Source: an uncultured Saprospiraceae bacterium (GTDB lineage: Bacteria > Bacteroidota > Bacteroidia > Chitinophagales > Saprospiraceae). From it: a stretch of 64,000 bases of DNA. The DNA lies in the NCBI GenBank assembly GCA_938045585.1, contig CALIAU010000016.1, forward strand, positions 28,638 through 92,637. The letters are read 5' to 3'. Numbering within the stretch: position 1 is the stretch's first letter; each line of letters begins with the position of its first letter. Of this stretch, positions 1-9,267 are shown one piece after another. Below the pieces are notes generated by a model, which did no database searches, was not told the origin of the DNA, and saw nothing but the letters and a program-made list of their open reading frames with translations. The translations under genes and the position numbers were made by a program.

Positions 1-782
1 CGCATGTTCTTCAGAATATGAAGAACACCGGCGAGAAAATCTCTATGGTTACTGCATATGATTATAGTATGGCAACTATAGTGGATGATGCAAAGATTGA
101 CGTCATCTTGGTAGGTGATTCTGCTTCCAATGTAATAGCTGGACATGAAACTACCCTTCCAATTACTTTGGACCAAATGATTTATCATGCTCAATCTGTT
201 GTGCGAGGTGTCAAACGTGCCTTGGTGGTTGTGGATCTTCCCTTTGGTTCTTATCAGGGTAACAGTGAAGTTGCACTGCATTCTGCGATTCGCATAATGA
301 AAGAATCTGGTGCACATGCGGTTAAATTAGAAGGTGGGGAAAAAGAGGCAGAGAGTATCGAACGTATTATTGGAGCTGGTGTGCCAGTCATGGGTCACTT
401 AGGGCTCACTCCGCAGTCTATCTATAAATTTGGAACGTATACAGTAAGAGCAAAAGAGGAGGCAGAAGCAAAACAATTAAAACGCGATGCAAGATTACTA
501 GACAAGTTAGGTTGTTTTGGCATCGTTCTGGAAAAAATTCCTGCTGAGTTAGGAAAAGAAGTAAGTGAGGACATTCGCATTCCAACCATAGGGATTGGTG
601 GAGGAAAACATACAGATGGACAGGTACTGGTATTGCATGATTTACTAGGAATTACGAAAGAATTTAATCCACGCTTTTTACGTCGATACTTAAACCTTTA
701 CGATGACATAAAAGGCGCCATCGAGCAGTATGTGAGTGATGTAAAATCACAAGACTTTCCAAACGATACAGAGCAGTACTAG
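1..782 (+). CDS. panB: 3-methyl-2-oxobutanoate hydroxymethyltransferase, 5' end cut by the window
   Basis: Ketopantoate hydroxymethyltransferase: adds a hydroxymethyl group from 5,10-methylene-THF to 2-oxoisovalerate, the first committed step of pantothenate/CoA synthesis in the cytoplasm. Visible family motifs are the N-terminal MVTAYDY block, the VGDSASNV metal-site block with its Asp, the VKLEGG block and the C-terminal IGIGGG block. The frame stays open upstream of the first ATG (position 18) to the left edge, and the residues before it (HVLQN) fit the usual PanB N-terminus, so the true start lies outside the window. It is followed 2 bp later by mltG, probably in the same transcript. Confidence 0.95.
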   Translation, partial: HVLQNMKNTGEKISMVTAYDYSMATIVDDAKIDVILVGDSASNVIAGHETTLPITLDQMIYHAQSVVRGVKRALVVVDLPFGSYQGNSEVALHSAIRIMKESGAHAVKLEGGEKEAESIERIIGAGVPVMGHLGLTPQSIYKFGTYTVRAKEEAEAKQLKRDARLLDKLGCFGIVLEKIPAELGKEVSEDIRIPTIGIGGGKHTDGQVLVLHDLLGITKEFNPRFLRRYLNLYDDIKGAIEQYVSDVKSQDFPNDTEQY

Positions 783-784
783 GC

Positions 785-1810
785 GTGAAGAAATTACTTT
801 ATATTTTCATACTGATTGCATGTATTGGCAGTTTTATTGCCTACCTAGCCTATGCTAAGATTTGGGGACCCAATGTTTCTAATGCTAAAGAAGATTATGT
901 TATTACCATCGCGGAAGGAACTGGTCTAGAATCGTTGGCAAGTCAACTTTTTGATGAAAAGATTATTCTTGACAAGGAGAACTTCATCCAAGTATCAAAA
1001 TGGATGAAGTATGACCAATCGATCAAGCCAGGAAGATTTAAAATTTCTGCAAACTGGAGTAATCGCGATCTCATTTCAAAATTACGCTCTGGCAATCAAA
1101 GTCCAGTTAGCGTTACCTTTAACAGTCTGAGAACCATTGAAGATCTAGCCGGAAAAATTACACGTAACATCCAGGCCGATTCTCTTGCTTTTCTAAACTA
1201 TGTACTGGATCCTAAAACATTAAGTAAGTATGGTAAGACAAAGGAAAATGTCTTAAGTCTGTTTACTCCCAACACCTATGAGACTTACTGGAATACAAGC
1301 ATCGAAAAACTTGTTAGTCGCATGCAAAAGGAAACCGACAAGTTCTGGACACAAACAAGATTAGATAAAGCGAAAGCACTTAATCTTAGCCCGGAGGAAG
1401 TGTACGCACTCGCCTCCATCGTAGAAAAAGAAACACTGGTCAAAAAGGAGAAACCGCGAATTGCTGGCGTATATCTAAATAGACTGCGTAAGGGTATGTT
1501 ATTACAAGCAGACCCTACAGTTGTCTTTGCAGTAGGCGACTTTAGTATTCGTCGGGTACTTAATAAACATCTTGCTTTTGATTCGCCATACAATACATAT
1601 AAATATGCTGGTCTACCTCCTGGGCCCATATTCATGCCTGACATAGGTACAATTGATGCCGTATTAGACTATGAGCAACATGATTATATTTTCTTCTGTG
1701 CAAAACCAGATAATAGTGGTTTGCATGCATTTGCTAAGAACAGTAGTGGCCATGCAGCCAATGCAAATAGATATAGAGCTTGGCTAAACAAAAGGGGAAT
1801 TAAAAAATAG
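785..1810 (+). CDS. mltG: endolytic murein transglycosylase MltG (YceG-like)
   Basis: Membrane-anchored lytic transglycosylase that cleaves nascent glycan strands and sets their length. The 341-aa product, a normal length, has an N-terminal transmembrane segment (about residues 3-23) and a C-terminal YceG domain. The catalytic-Glu segment reads ALASIVEKET, followed by the typical VYLNRL, LQADPTV and GLPPGPI blocks. It uses a GTG start only 2 bp after the panB stop, so the two are likely co-transcribed. It is convergent with the next gene, with 1 bp between the stops. Confidence 0.93.
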   Translation: MKKLLYIFILIACIGSFIAYLAYAKIWGPNVSNAKEDYVITIAEGTGLESLASQLFDEKIILDKENFIQVSKWMKYDQSIKPGRFKISANWSNRDLISKLRSGNQSPVSVTFNSLRTIEDLAGKITRNIQADSLAFLNYVLDPKTLSKYGKTKENVLSLFTPNTYETYWNTSIEKLVSRMQKETDKFWTQTRLDKAKALNLSPEEVYALASIVEKETLVKKEKPRIAGVYLNRLRKGMLLQADPTVVFAVGDFSIRRVLNKHLAFDSPYNTYKYAGLPPGPIFMPDIGTIDAVLDYEQHDYIFFCAKPDNSGLHAFAKNSSGHAANANRYRAWLNKRGIKK

Positions 1811-1811
1811 C

Positions 1812-2342
1812 CTACTGAAACATGGTATCTGACACCCTTTCTAATTTCATTTGAATTGAATTATCATTGTAGGTATTTGTTCCAACTAGAACCATAGCAT
1901 CCCCTGCAAATTTAGCTGACCACTCTTGCGGTTTTTTTGTGCCGTCATTGTCTACCATAAGTAAGATAGCCCTATCAGAATTATAGTGGTATTTTCCACC
2001 TCCGTCTACCTTCTTATTCGTACCATACGCATAGGTTTGATCAGGTCTAAAATCTATCCATATGCCAGCGTAGGCACCTTCTTCCGACATTTTCCCTTTC
2101 GTATAAATAAATTGATACTCCCAGGTATCTGCTTCTATAATGGAGAAGGACTTACCCTCCGTTTCTTTATTTCTGAAATCTAGGATTGAAAGGGCATTTG
2201 CTCTGAAATCATTATTATGTGGACTGGCAGCTGGTTTTTCATTATTTGGATTACTTGGAAGTTCAACCTTCTTCGTGTCTGATTTACAAGCAAAAACCAT
2301 AATAACAAGAGCAAACAGGCCTGTGAAAATAATTCTATTCAT
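1812..2342 (-). CDS. small lipoprotein of unknown function
   Basis: A 176-aa predicted lipoprotein: a hydrophobic signal peptide ends in a lipobox (VFAC, Cys about residue 19), followed by a low-complexity Lys/Asn/Pro linker and a compact domain rich in beta-type sequence containing GKYHYNSDRAILLMV. The body resembles small lipocalin-like Bacteroidota lipoproteins in size and layout, but I do not recognise a named family. It is divergent from tilS, with a 60-bp spacer that should hold both promoters. No TAnnTTTG box was seen there. Confidence 0.75.
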   Translation of the reverse strand: MNRIIFTGLFALVIMVFACKSDTKKVELPSNPNNEKPAASPHNNDFRANALSILDFRNKETEGKSFSIIEADTWEYQFIYTKGKMSEEGAYAGIWIDFRPDQTYAYGTNKKVDGGGKYHYNSDRAILLMVDNDGTKKPQEWSAKFAGDAMVLVGTNTYNDNSIQMKLERVSDTMFQ

Positions 2343-2402
2343 AATAATCTCTTTTAGCAGAGTAATGTAATTTTAAGCTTAAGAAGTCTAAATCTATAAT
2401 AA

Positions 2403-3731
2403 TTGGTCGAATCATTAAAATCATTTATTGCTAAAAACAAATTGATTGCTCCAAAGTCGAGGATAGTCCTAGCAATAAGTGGTGGTGTAGACTCTATGGT
2501 GATGGCTGATCTTTTCAGGAATCTTGGTCAACATATAGGAATAGCTCATGTAAATCATGGATTGCGAGCTGCAGCTTCAGATGAGGATCAAAACTTTGTA
2601 GCCTCCTATTGCAAGGAACATGGTATTGCATTCCATTGTGTAACACTTGATTTAAGTCATCTCAAAGAACAGGGAGGTAATATGCATGCAGAATCAAGGG
2701 ACTTACGTTATCGATTTTTTGAAGAACTTTGTGAAGAACACGGCTATGATGCGATAGCAACAGCCCACCATTTAGATGATAATATTGAAACTCTTTTCTT
2801 ACGACTTTGTCGCGGCACTGGAGTAAAGGGAATGACAGGCATTCCAATTCGACGAGGTCGCATTATCAGACCCCTTCTATTTACTAGTAAAGAAGAGATA
2901 CTAGCATACGCTCAAAAGAAAAAGCTGCAGTATAGAGAAGATGCTTCTAATTCTGAAGATGTGTACGATCGTAATTTTTTACGAAATACAATTCTTCCAC
3001 AACTAAATACACGTTTCCCTCAATTACAGAAACGCAATTCTAATAGTCTTGAAAATTTTAATGCAGAAAACAGCCTTTTAGATCTTTTACTTCAAGAAAA
3101 GAAGGATGCCCTTTTAAACAAGAAAGATGGACATATCTATGTAGAAAAGAGTTTGCTTAAACCCTACCTCGATTCTCCTATCTTCGTATTTAAACTTTTG
3201 GAAGAGTTTGGTTTTACTAAGTCTCAAAGCGAGGACCTGCTTGAAGCCTTCGATCAGACATCAAAACAATTTATAACTCAGACTCATACACTGACAGTTG
3301 AACGCGAGACACTGGTAATACAGGAAATACAAACTAGTGATGATTTGCACATACAGCTAGATAGCTTTCCAAGAACAGTACGTTTTTCTTCAGACCATGA
3401 TTTAGAATTTGAGGTAACACCAAATAAAGACATTCTTTTTTCAGATTATCTTGCGGTTTGGGATAAAGAGAAATTACAAGAGCCTTTAGTTATAAGTCCT
3501 TGGCAAACGGGTGAGAGTTTTAAACCCTTTGGCATGCAGGGGAAGAGTCAAAAGATAAAAGACTTTTTAGTGCATGTCAAACATCCTTCTCATGCAAAAA
3601 AAGATTGCCTGGTGCTGCGGTCTGACAGTAAAATCGCATGGGTTATACCCTATCGTATATCTCAAGAATTTTGTGTGGATGAAAACACTAAGGAAGTGAT
3701 TGTGGTAAAAAAGAAATTAATAGCAAATTAG
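2403..3731 (+). CDS. tilS: tRNA(Ile)-lysidine synthase TilS
   Basis: Modifies C34 of tRNA-Ile(CAU) to lysidine using ATP and lysine, which changes its decoding from AUG to AUA. The N-terminal PP-loop ATPase signature SGGVDSM is present (about residues 26-32), followed by HVNHGLR and ATAHHLDDNIET, both characteristic of TilS. The C-terminal TilS_C domain contains PWQTGE and FKPFGMQGKSQKIKDFL. Length (442 aa) is typical. The start is TTG at 2403, because there is no in-frame ATG before the essential PP-loop. The stop overlaps the convergent downstream gene by 4 bp. Confidence 0.95.
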   Translation: MVESLKSFIAKNKLIAPKSRIVLAISGGVDSMVMADLFRNLGQHIGIAHVNHGLRAAASDEDQNFVASYCKEHGIAFHCVTLDLSHLKEQGGNMHAESRDLRYRFFEELCEEHGYDAIATAHHLDDNIETLFLRLCRGTGVKGMTGIPIRRGRIIRPLLFTSKEEILAYAQKKKLQYREDASNSEDVYDRNFLRNTILPQLNTRFPQLQKRNSNSLENFNAENSLLDLLLQEKKDALLNKKDGHIYVEKSLLKPYLDSPIFVFKLLEEFGFTKSQSEDLLEAFDQTSKQFITQTHTLTVERETLVIQEIQTSDDLHIQLDSFPRTVRFSSDHDLEFEVTPNKDILFSDYLAVWDKEKLQEPLVISPWQTGESFKPFGMQGKSQKIKDFLVHVKHPSHAKKDCLVLRSDSKIAWVIPYRISQEFCVDENTKEVIVVKKKLIAN

Positions 3732-4579
3732 TTCTTACCAAAGATATTTTTAGACTTCTTCCTGTCTCCATTTAAGACTGGATTAGGTCGAGGTGCTTCC
3801 TCAAAGATATGATCATATAATTTTTCTTTATAGACCCAGATCCCTTCTTGCGGAACATAGCCTTCATAGCTACCATCTGGTAAAAAGGTAGAGCCCTGCC
3901 CTTCTATTCTTCCCATGCGCGCAATGAGGTGGTCAAAAATAATTAGATCTAAACTCGGATTATAATTTATAGATACGGAAGCGTCATCCGCATATCTTAG
4001 TACAAGTCGAGTTCTAGTATCTGCTCCTTTTTGAAACAATTCTTTTCCAAAGACGGGCTCGTCTTCTGCTAAGCTTAGAACCTCTGCAAGTTTTACATTT
4101 TCAAATTTGTCTAAATGATTTACTCCAAAAAGAATGTAATCCGTTTCATTTACTTTATGGATATTCAAGTACAAGGCACCTATCCAGTCCTCGTGTGTCC
4201 GCGATTCAAATTCTACATCTCTAAAGTCGCTGCGTTCTTCGGATAGAACAAAGCCAGTACCATCTGCTTTCTGCAGGTAACCAAAATAGGAGTAGACATC
4301 CTCATTTTCTTTTAGTTCCCATGTGATAATTCTAAAGGCCTTATCTATGGGGCTTTGAATAGAAACCCATTTTAACCAGTCTAAACTATCCTGAGGATTT
4401 TCTTCTAAATAATTAAAAATAAGCGCATTAAACTTTTCTCCTGCCTTTACTCTATTAACATCATCCATTGCGTTAAGCATGACGTCTCCGTAAAAGTAGA
4501 GTTCGTCTTTGGTAGAACTCTGTGTATTTGCAATTAGTGAAAAGCAAAGAAATGATAAAAGTAAAACAGGTTTAAACAC
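3728..4579 (-). CDS. secreted protein of unknown function
   Basis: A 283-aa protein with a signal peptide (hydrophobic residues about 4-17, cleavage near ANTQS). The mature part starts with a predicted helical segment and continues as mixed alpha/beta sequence, ending in a basic, Pro/Asn-rich tail. There are no catalytic motifs or cysteine clusters. The pattern (signal peptide, about 260-aa globular domain, no anchor) matches conserved hypothetical periplasmic proteins of Bacteroidota that I know only as uncharacterised. It overlaps the tilS 3' end by 4 bp tail-to-tail. Confidence 0.8.
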   Translation of the reverse strand: MFKPVLLLSFLCFSLIANTQSSTKDELYFYGDVMLNAMDDVNRVKAGEKFNALIFNYLEENPQDSLDWLKWVSIQSPIDKAFRIITWELKENEDVYSYFGYLQKADGTGFVLSEERSDFRDVEFESRTHEDWIGALYLNIHKVNETDYILFGVNHLDKFENVKLAEVLSLAEDEPVFGKELFQKGADTRTRLVLRYADDASVSINYNPSLDLIIFDHLIARMGRIEGQGSTFLPDGSYEGYVPQEGIWVYKEKLYDHIFEEAPRPNPVLNGDRKKSKNIFGKN

Positions 4580-4641
4580 GTGGACTATTTTAGTTATAAA
4601 CGATGTTTAGGCAGAAATGATTGTTAAAAAATTACTAAAAA

Positions 4642-5169
4642 TTAGCTCGCACAGCAATTCATGAGTTCTTCATAATCAGGGCTATCGGAAGCGATTTTAT
4701 GAACGTACTTATCTACCAGTCTTCCTTCCCAGATCATAAAGATACCTGGCATTTGCATACCATCTCCAACCTGTTTTAAAGAAATAGGAATCCCCTTTGT
4801 GCTTGCTTTGAATCCCTGTATCCAATTTTTAAGCCCAAAGAGTTGATTAAAATTTCCTTTCGCTAATTGAAAGGAAGCGTATAAGGCACACTCGGGGTCA
4901 GATATATGTTCAGCATCTGGAATTCCATAGTCCTCAAAATATCCCTGTGCAGTTTCCACATCAGACATATGGACGAAGATCGGCTGGATTCTATACGATT
5001 TAAAGAGAGGCATTTTGTCAGCAATCTCATTCAAGGCTTCCCTACAAAAGATACATCCGAAGTGTCTAAGAAACACGAGCATAATGGGATGATCATGTGA
5101 TAGATCAAATACGGAGTTATCCCTATTTGTAAGGTAGCCTGAAAGAGATTCTTTAATTGCTATTGACAT
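4642..5169 (-). CDS. SelL/PRXL2-like thioredoxin-fold redoxin (AhpC/TSA-like)
   Basis: A 175-aa cytoplasmic thioredoxin-fold protein of the AhpC/TSA_2 (SelL-related) group. The redox motif is CIFC in the context LRHFGCIFCRE, about residues 35-42, directly after the first beta strand, as in PRXL2/SelL proteins. The C-terminal part has the conserved PGIFMIWEGRLV strand-turn. A cis-Pro equivalent is likely in MPGIF. It starts 9 bp after the mdh stop on the same strand, so mdh and this gene probably form an operon. Its substrate is not known. Confidence 0.85.
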   Translation of the reverse strand: MSIAIKESLSGYLTNRDNSVFDLSHDHPIMLVFLRHFGCIFCREALNEIADKMPLFKSYRIQPIFVHMSDVETAQGYFEDYGIPDAEHISDPECALYASFQLAKGNFNQLFGLKNWIQGFKASTKGIPISLKQVGDGMQMPGIFMIWEGRLVDKYVHKIASDSPDYEELMNCCAS

Positions 5170-5178
5170 GCAAAAATT

Positions 5179-6114
5179 CTAAGTCAATTTGAGTTTGTTA
5201 AATTTCTTAATCACAGCTTGTACTGCATTAGCAGATTTATGCAAGTTCTTAGTTTCTGTCTTGTTAAGCTTAAGTTCGAGCACACGTGTGATTCCATTCT
5301 TTCCTAACTGTACAGGTACACCTAAAAACATATCCTTCAGTCCATAAGCATTTTTGATGTAGGCTGCACACGGGAAGATTCTATTTTCATCTCTGATGAT
5401 AGATTCAACCATCTGAGCTGCCGCTGCGCCTGGTGCATACCATGCAGAAGTTCCCATAAGTTTTACAAGTTCGCCTCCTCCTTTCTTCGTGCGTTCAACG
5501 ATAGCGTTTAATTTATCTTTTTCTATCATTTCAGTTACAGGAATTCCGGCTACTGTTGTATATCTAGGTAGAGGTACCATCGTATCTCCATGACCACCCA
5601 TAAGCACTGCTTGGATATCTTTAGGAGAAACTTTTAACTCAGTTGCAAGGAATGCACGGTAACGTGCAGTATCTAAGATACCAGCCATACCAATGACCTT
5701 CTTAGGATTTAGTTTGGATGCTTTGTAAGCTGCATAGGTCATCACATCTAATGGATTAGACACAACGATTATGATTGGATTTTTTGAGTATTTTAGTATT
5801 GACTTTGTTACACTGACTACAATCTTAGCATTGATAGAGATAAGATCATCTCTGCTCATACCAGGCTTTCTAGGAATCCCTGCTGTGATAACAACGATGT
5901 CAGAATTTTTAGTTGCTGTATACTTATCTGTACCAGTTAATTTTGTGCTATAGTAATCTATAGGTGCTTGTTGCCAAGAATCCAGCGCCTTCCCTTTTGC
6001 TAAATCCCCTTTCAGGTCAAGTAATACGACCTCATTAACAACATCTTTATGCGCCAAAACATTGGCTACTGTGGCACCTACATTTCCAGCGCCTACAACG
6101 GTAACTTTACTCAT
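5179..6114 (-). CDS. mdh: malate dehydrogenase (LDH-like, NAD-dependent)
   Basis: TCA-cycle enzyme that interconverts malate and oxaloacetate with NAD. The 311-aa sequence has the N-terminal Rossmann motif GAGNVGATVA, an Asp ending beta-2 (LLDLKGD) consistent with NAD preference, the substrate-loop block GIPRKPGMSRDDL with the MDH-type Arg residues, DTARYR with the substrate-binding Arg, and GGHGDTMVPL with the catalytic His. The Arg in the loop favours malate over lactate specificity. It is first in a likely two-gene operon with the downstream redoxin, and a -7-like promoter box lies 36 bp upstream. Confidence 0.95.
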   Translation of the reverse strand: MSKVTVVGAGNVGATVANVLAHKDVVNEVVLLDLKGDLAKGKALDSWQQAPIDYYSTKLTGTDKYTATKNSDIVVITAGIPRKPGMSRDDLISINAKIVVSVTKSILKYSKNPIIIVVSNPLDVMTYAAYKASKLNPKKVIGMAGILDTARYRAFLATELKVSPKDIQAVLMGGHGDTMVPLPRYTTVAGIPVTEMIEKDKLNAIVERTKKGGGELVKLMGTSAWYAPGAAAAQMVESIIRDENRIFPCAAYIKNAYGLKDMFLGVPVQLGKNGITRVLELKLNKTETKNLHKSANAVQAVIKKFNKLKLT

Positions 6115-6149
6115 ATCTGCGAATTATTTTGATTTTGCGTTAAAAAATG

Positions 6150-6157
6150 CAAATGTA
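6150..6157 (-). promoter_or_regulatory. candidate Bacteroidota -7 box for mdh
   Basis: Read on the minus strand the sequence is TACATTTG, a perfect TAnnTTTG, 36 bp upstream of the mdh ATG. A TTTG lies 15 bp further upstream, shorter than the usual 19-21 bp spacer, so the -33 half is weak. Confidence 0.45.
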
Positions 6158-6238
6158 GCCAATTTTTATGAGCAAAATATGATGGAATTGTCTTCTACAT
6201 GAAGGATTTAAAAAATAATGATTGTAACTTTAATGTTC

Positions 6239-7795
6239 ATGAAATTAAACACTATGAGATTGCAAAGAATTTTACTTCTGATTTTAGGTTTTGGATTCTC
6301 CTTTACGGGAATGCAAGCACAAACACACCAATGTGGTACGGATCATACTCCAGAATTTATGAAGCAACTAGAGGCAAATGTTAAATATTCGAATGAGCAT
6401 ATAGAGACTAGGATGGTCATGGATAAGAGATACGTGCCTGTAAAATTTCATTTAATTGCAGATAGCGATGGAAATGGAAGGATCCCGGAGCACATAGTGT
6501 ATAAGCAATTATGCAGATTAAATACTCAATACGACACAATGGGCTTTGTCTTTTATGTAGACGATGGATTCAACTATGTTGATAATTCAATTATTTATAA
6601 TCACTCTGCCGGCGCTCAAAGTCAAATGAATGGCATTCGTAATCAATATAACCAGTCGGTAAATGTTTTCTTACCAAATCAAACCTTTGGGACTAATACT
6701 GCAGGTTATTATACACCTTCGTTTGATTATCTTGTAGTGAGGAAGGCAAGTTTTGATGAAGAAGCTAATCGTACTTTTGGTCATGAACTAGGTCACTATT
6801 TTAGACTTGCTCACCCACATGTTGGTTGGGAAGACCGACCTTACAAACCATCTGCACACGGCACAATTGTTACATTAACATCAGTTGGCTCAAGTCAATC
6901 AGCTACTATACCAGTCGAATTAATGAATGAGGTAAATTGTACTACAGCAGGAGATCGAATATGTGATACTCCTCCTGATTATGGCTTTACTCAAAATGCA
7001 AATTGGACTGATAATGATGATGATGATACCCCTCAAATTTGCTTTAATCCTTGGGAAGGTGAGGTAATGGACAGAAATGAAGTATTGATATTTTCACTTT
7101 CGAATTTGGTAATGGGTTATAATGGAGGTTGTAGTACAAATACTTTTACACATGGTCAAGCGAATGCCATGCGTGCTGATTACGATAATAGAACTAATAT
7201 TGACAAGGTGTATATGCCAGATACTACTGAAATTACTGAAGTAATAACAACTATAGAACCTACAGCCTTTTCTACAGCAGAATTTTATAATAATGTAACG
7301 CTTTCATGGAATGGAGTAGAAGGTGCACATGGTTACATAGTTACTTTAACCGGAACTGAAGATTTTCAATATGAAACTGATCAGACAGAAATAACTGTAA
7401 CTGATCTTTCTCCAGCTGCTTCCTATGCGTGGTCTGTGTCTCCAATTAACGAAATAGGTTCATGCGCGGATCTTCCTGCTGGTGTTCTTTTCTTCACTTC
7501 TAATGATGAGGTATCAAGTGTAAACGAAGTAGACTTTGTTTCAAACTTTAATGTACATCCAAATCCTGTTGTAAATCAGAGTTTTACGATAAGCTTTGAG
7601 TCGGAGAATCAGTTAGATGCTAATTTATCTGTGTTTGATATAACAGGAAAGGCAATTATCAGCAACTTGAATCAAAATATACGTCCAGGGACAAACAATA
7701 TTCCTGTTCAACTAAATAATGCACCTACTGGCTTGTACAACCTGCTTATCAGGACTTCAGAAGGAATTATTAGTGAAAAACTATTGGTAAAGTAA
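6239..7795 (+). CDS. secreted M43-like zinc metalloprotease with T9SS sorting tail
   Basis: Secreted peptidase of the cytophagalysin/pappalysin type (MEROPS M43-like). With the start placed at 6239, a signal peptide ends near GMQAQ. The zinc site HELGHYFRLAH is at about residues 182-192 (His182, Glu183, His186, His192). M43 enzymes normally carry Gly three residues before the third-ligand region (HExxHxxGxxH); here it is Arg189. A Cys-containing GDRICDTPPD block typical of the family follows, then a fibronectin III-like domain (about 330-410) and a C-terminal T9SS type A domain with VHPNPV. Alternative starts are 6218 and 6254; 6239 or 6254 give the better signal peptide. Confidence 0.87.
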   Translation: MKLNTMRLQRILLLILGFGFSFTGMQAQTHQCGTDHTPEFMKQLEANVKYSNEHIETRMVMDKRYVPVKFHLIADSDGNGRIPEHIVYKQLCRLNTQYDTMGFVFYVDDGFNYVDNSIIYNHSAGAQSQMNGIRNQYNQSVNVFLPNQTFGTNTAGYYTPSFDYLVVRKASFDEEANRTFGHELGHYFRLAHPHVGWEDRPYKPSAHGTIVTLTSVGSSQSATIPVELMNEVNCTTAGDRICDTPPDYGFTQNANWTDNDDDDTPQICFNPWEGEVMDRNEVLIFSLSNLVMGYNGGCSTNTFTHGQANAMRADYDNRTNIDKVYMPDTTEITEVITTIEPTAFSTAEFYNNVTLSWNGVEGAHGYIVTLTGTEDFQYETDQTEITVTDLSPAASYAWSVSPINEIGSCADLPAGVLFFTSNDEVSSVNEVDFVSNFNVHPNPVVNQSFTISFESENQLDANLSVFDITGKAIISNLNQNIRPGTNNIPVQLNNAPTGLYNLLIRTSEGIISEKLLVK

Positions 7796-7820
7796 GTCTT
7801 AGACTTCAAAATATATTTCA

Positions 7821-7857
7821 AAAGAGCGTACTTGTAAAAGTGCGCTCTTTCTTTTTT
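7821..7857 (+). terminator. Rho-independent terminator after the metalloprotease gene
   Basis: AAAGAGCG (7821-7828) pairs with CGCTCTTT (7843-7850). The stem extends by five more pairs to a 4-nt loop and is followed by CTTTTTT. It lies 25 bp after the stop at 7795 and separates this gene from the sucC promoter. Confidence 0.9.
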
Positions 7858-7878
7858 GGGGATATTCTATTTTGAGTA

Positions 7879-7908
7879 TTGGAATAAGCTCTTATTTACT
7901 TACTTTTG
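7879..7908 (+). promoter_or_regulatory. sucC promoter, Bacteroidota consensus
   Basis: TTG (7879-7881), a 19-bp spacer, then TACTTTTG (7901-7908), matching the TTG-N19-21-TAnnTTTG pattern of the primary sigma factor of Bacteroidota. It lies 17 bp before the ATG at 7926, giving a very short leader. It also argues against translation starting further upstream at 7872. Confidence 0.75.
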
Positions 7909-7925
7909 AGGCCACAATAGAAAAA

Positions 7926-9128
7926 ATGAATCTACACGAATATCAGGGAAAAGAATTACTAGCAAAATATGGCGTTGCAATCCAAGAAGGTTTTATCGCA
8001 CATAATTTAGAAGAGGCAAAAGCTGCATACAAAAAGGTCGAAGAGAAATCGGGCAGCCCTGTAGCTATTGTTAAAGCACAAATCCACGCAGGTGGACGTG
8101 GTAAGGGCGGCGGCGTAAAACTCGTGAAGAATGCGGCCGAACTCGAAGAAGTAGCAGGTGGTATATTAGGCATGATGCTTAAGACACCACAAACTCCTGG
8201 AGGTCTAGAAGGACCAGGAAAACTAGTACGTAAAATACTCGTTGCAGAAGACTCTTATACACCTGAGTTTGATCAGTGTAAAGAATTCTATATGTCTATC
8301 ATGATGGACAGGGCAGAAAAGAAAAATGTTATTATTTATTCTACAGAGGGTGGAATGGATATAGAAGAGGTAGCAGAAAAGACGCCAGACTTAGTGCACA
8401 AAGAACATATAGATCCTACACTAGGACTACTCCCCTTCCAAACTAGAAAGATAGCTTTCAACTTAGGACTTTCAGGTGCTGCCTTTAAGGACATGACAAA
8501 GTTTATAGCCAAGTTATATGCAGCCTTTGTGGGTGCGGATGCTTCTCTCTTTGAAATCAATCCTGTCATTAAAACTGGCGACGATAGAATTATTGCAGTT
8601 GACTGCAAGGTCTCACTTGATGAGAATGCTTTATTTAGACATCCTGAATTAGCTAAGCAGAGAGATACAGATGAGGAAGATCCAACTGAGGTAGAAGCAA
8701 AGGCTGTTGGTCTTAACTTCGTAAACCTGGATGGAAACGTAGGTTGTATGGTAAATGGCGCAGGTCTTGCCATGGCGACCATGGACATCATAAAACTATC
8801 AGGAGGTTCGCCAGCAAACTTCTTAGATGTGGGTGGTACTGCAGATGCTGAACGTGTAGAAAAGGCATTTAGAATCATACTTAGAGACGAAAATGTAAAA
8901 GCTATTCTCATAAACATCTTTGGTGGAATCGTACGATGCGACAGAGTTGCGAATGGTGTTGTGGAAGCCTACAAAAACATAGGAGATATCAAGGTGCCAA
9001 TTATCGTAAGACTTCAGGGAACCAACGCTGATATCGCTAAGAAAATAATTGACGAGAGTGGCCTAGAAGTCCATTCAGCGGTGCTATTAAAAGAAGCTGC
9101 TGAGTTAGTGGAGAAGTTGGTTGGGTAG
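7926..9128 (+). CDS. sucC: succinate-CoA ligase (ADP-forming), beta subunit
   Basis: Beta subunit of succinyl-CoA synthetase, which makes ATP or GTP from succinyl-CoA in the TCA cycle together with SucD. The protein begins with the invariant [17 protein letters not shown] segment, which fixes the start at 7926. It has the ATP-grasp domain ([13 protein letters not shown], then FEINPV for metal/nucleotide) and the C-terminal CoA-ligase flavodoxin-like domain ([18 protein letters not shown]). Its 400-aa length is normal. The partner sucD is not adjacent, which is common in Bacteroidota. It is preceded by its own promoter and followed by repeat-rich non-coding DNA. Confidence 0.96.
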   Translation: MNLHEYQGKELLAKYGVAIQEGFIAHNLEEAKAAYKKVEEKSGSPVAIVKAQIHAGGRGKGGGVKLVKNAAELEEVAGGILGMMLKTPQTPGGLEGPGKLVRKILVAEDSYTPEFDQCKEFYMSIMMDRAEKKNVIIYSTEGGMDIEEVAEKTPDLVHKEHIDPTLGLLPFQTRKIAFNLGLSGAAFKDMTKFIAKLYAAFVGADASLFEINPVIKTGDDRIIAVDCKVSLDENALFRHPELAKQRDTDEEDPTEVEAKAVGLNFVNLDGNVGCMVNGAGLAMATMDIIKLSGGSPANFLDVGGTADAERVEKAFRIILRDENVKAILINIFGGIVRCDRVANGVVEAYKNIGDIKVPIIVRLQGTNADIAKKIIDESGLEVHSAVLLKEAAELVEKLVG

Positions 9129-9144
9129 AAGAACAGACGAACGG

Positions 9145-9170
9145 CTTGCCTGCGTGCGCAAGCAGGCAGG
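9145..9170. repeat. GC-rich palindromic repeat, copy 1
   Basis: TGCCTGC (9147-9153) and GCAGGCA (9162-9168) flank the loop GTGCGCAA. The same core occurs at 9333-9358, and a variant at 9277-9304. The octamer GAACAGAC occurs on both sides (9131-9138 and 9181-9188). The GC-rich content stands out from the AT-rich surroundings. Confidence 0.75.
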
Positions 9171-9267
9171 ACGAACAAACGAACAGACAGAAGAGAGTGA
9201 CGTTTGCAAAGAGTTCGTAAAGACCAGGCTAATTCTTCTATAGGCAAAAATACAAGAAACACTTATT

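Noticed and set aside
6225..6232. TAACTTTA as a promoter box for the metalloprotease gene
   Set aside because: The last base differs from TAnnTTTG, no TTG lies at 19-21 bp and the distance to the ATG is too short.
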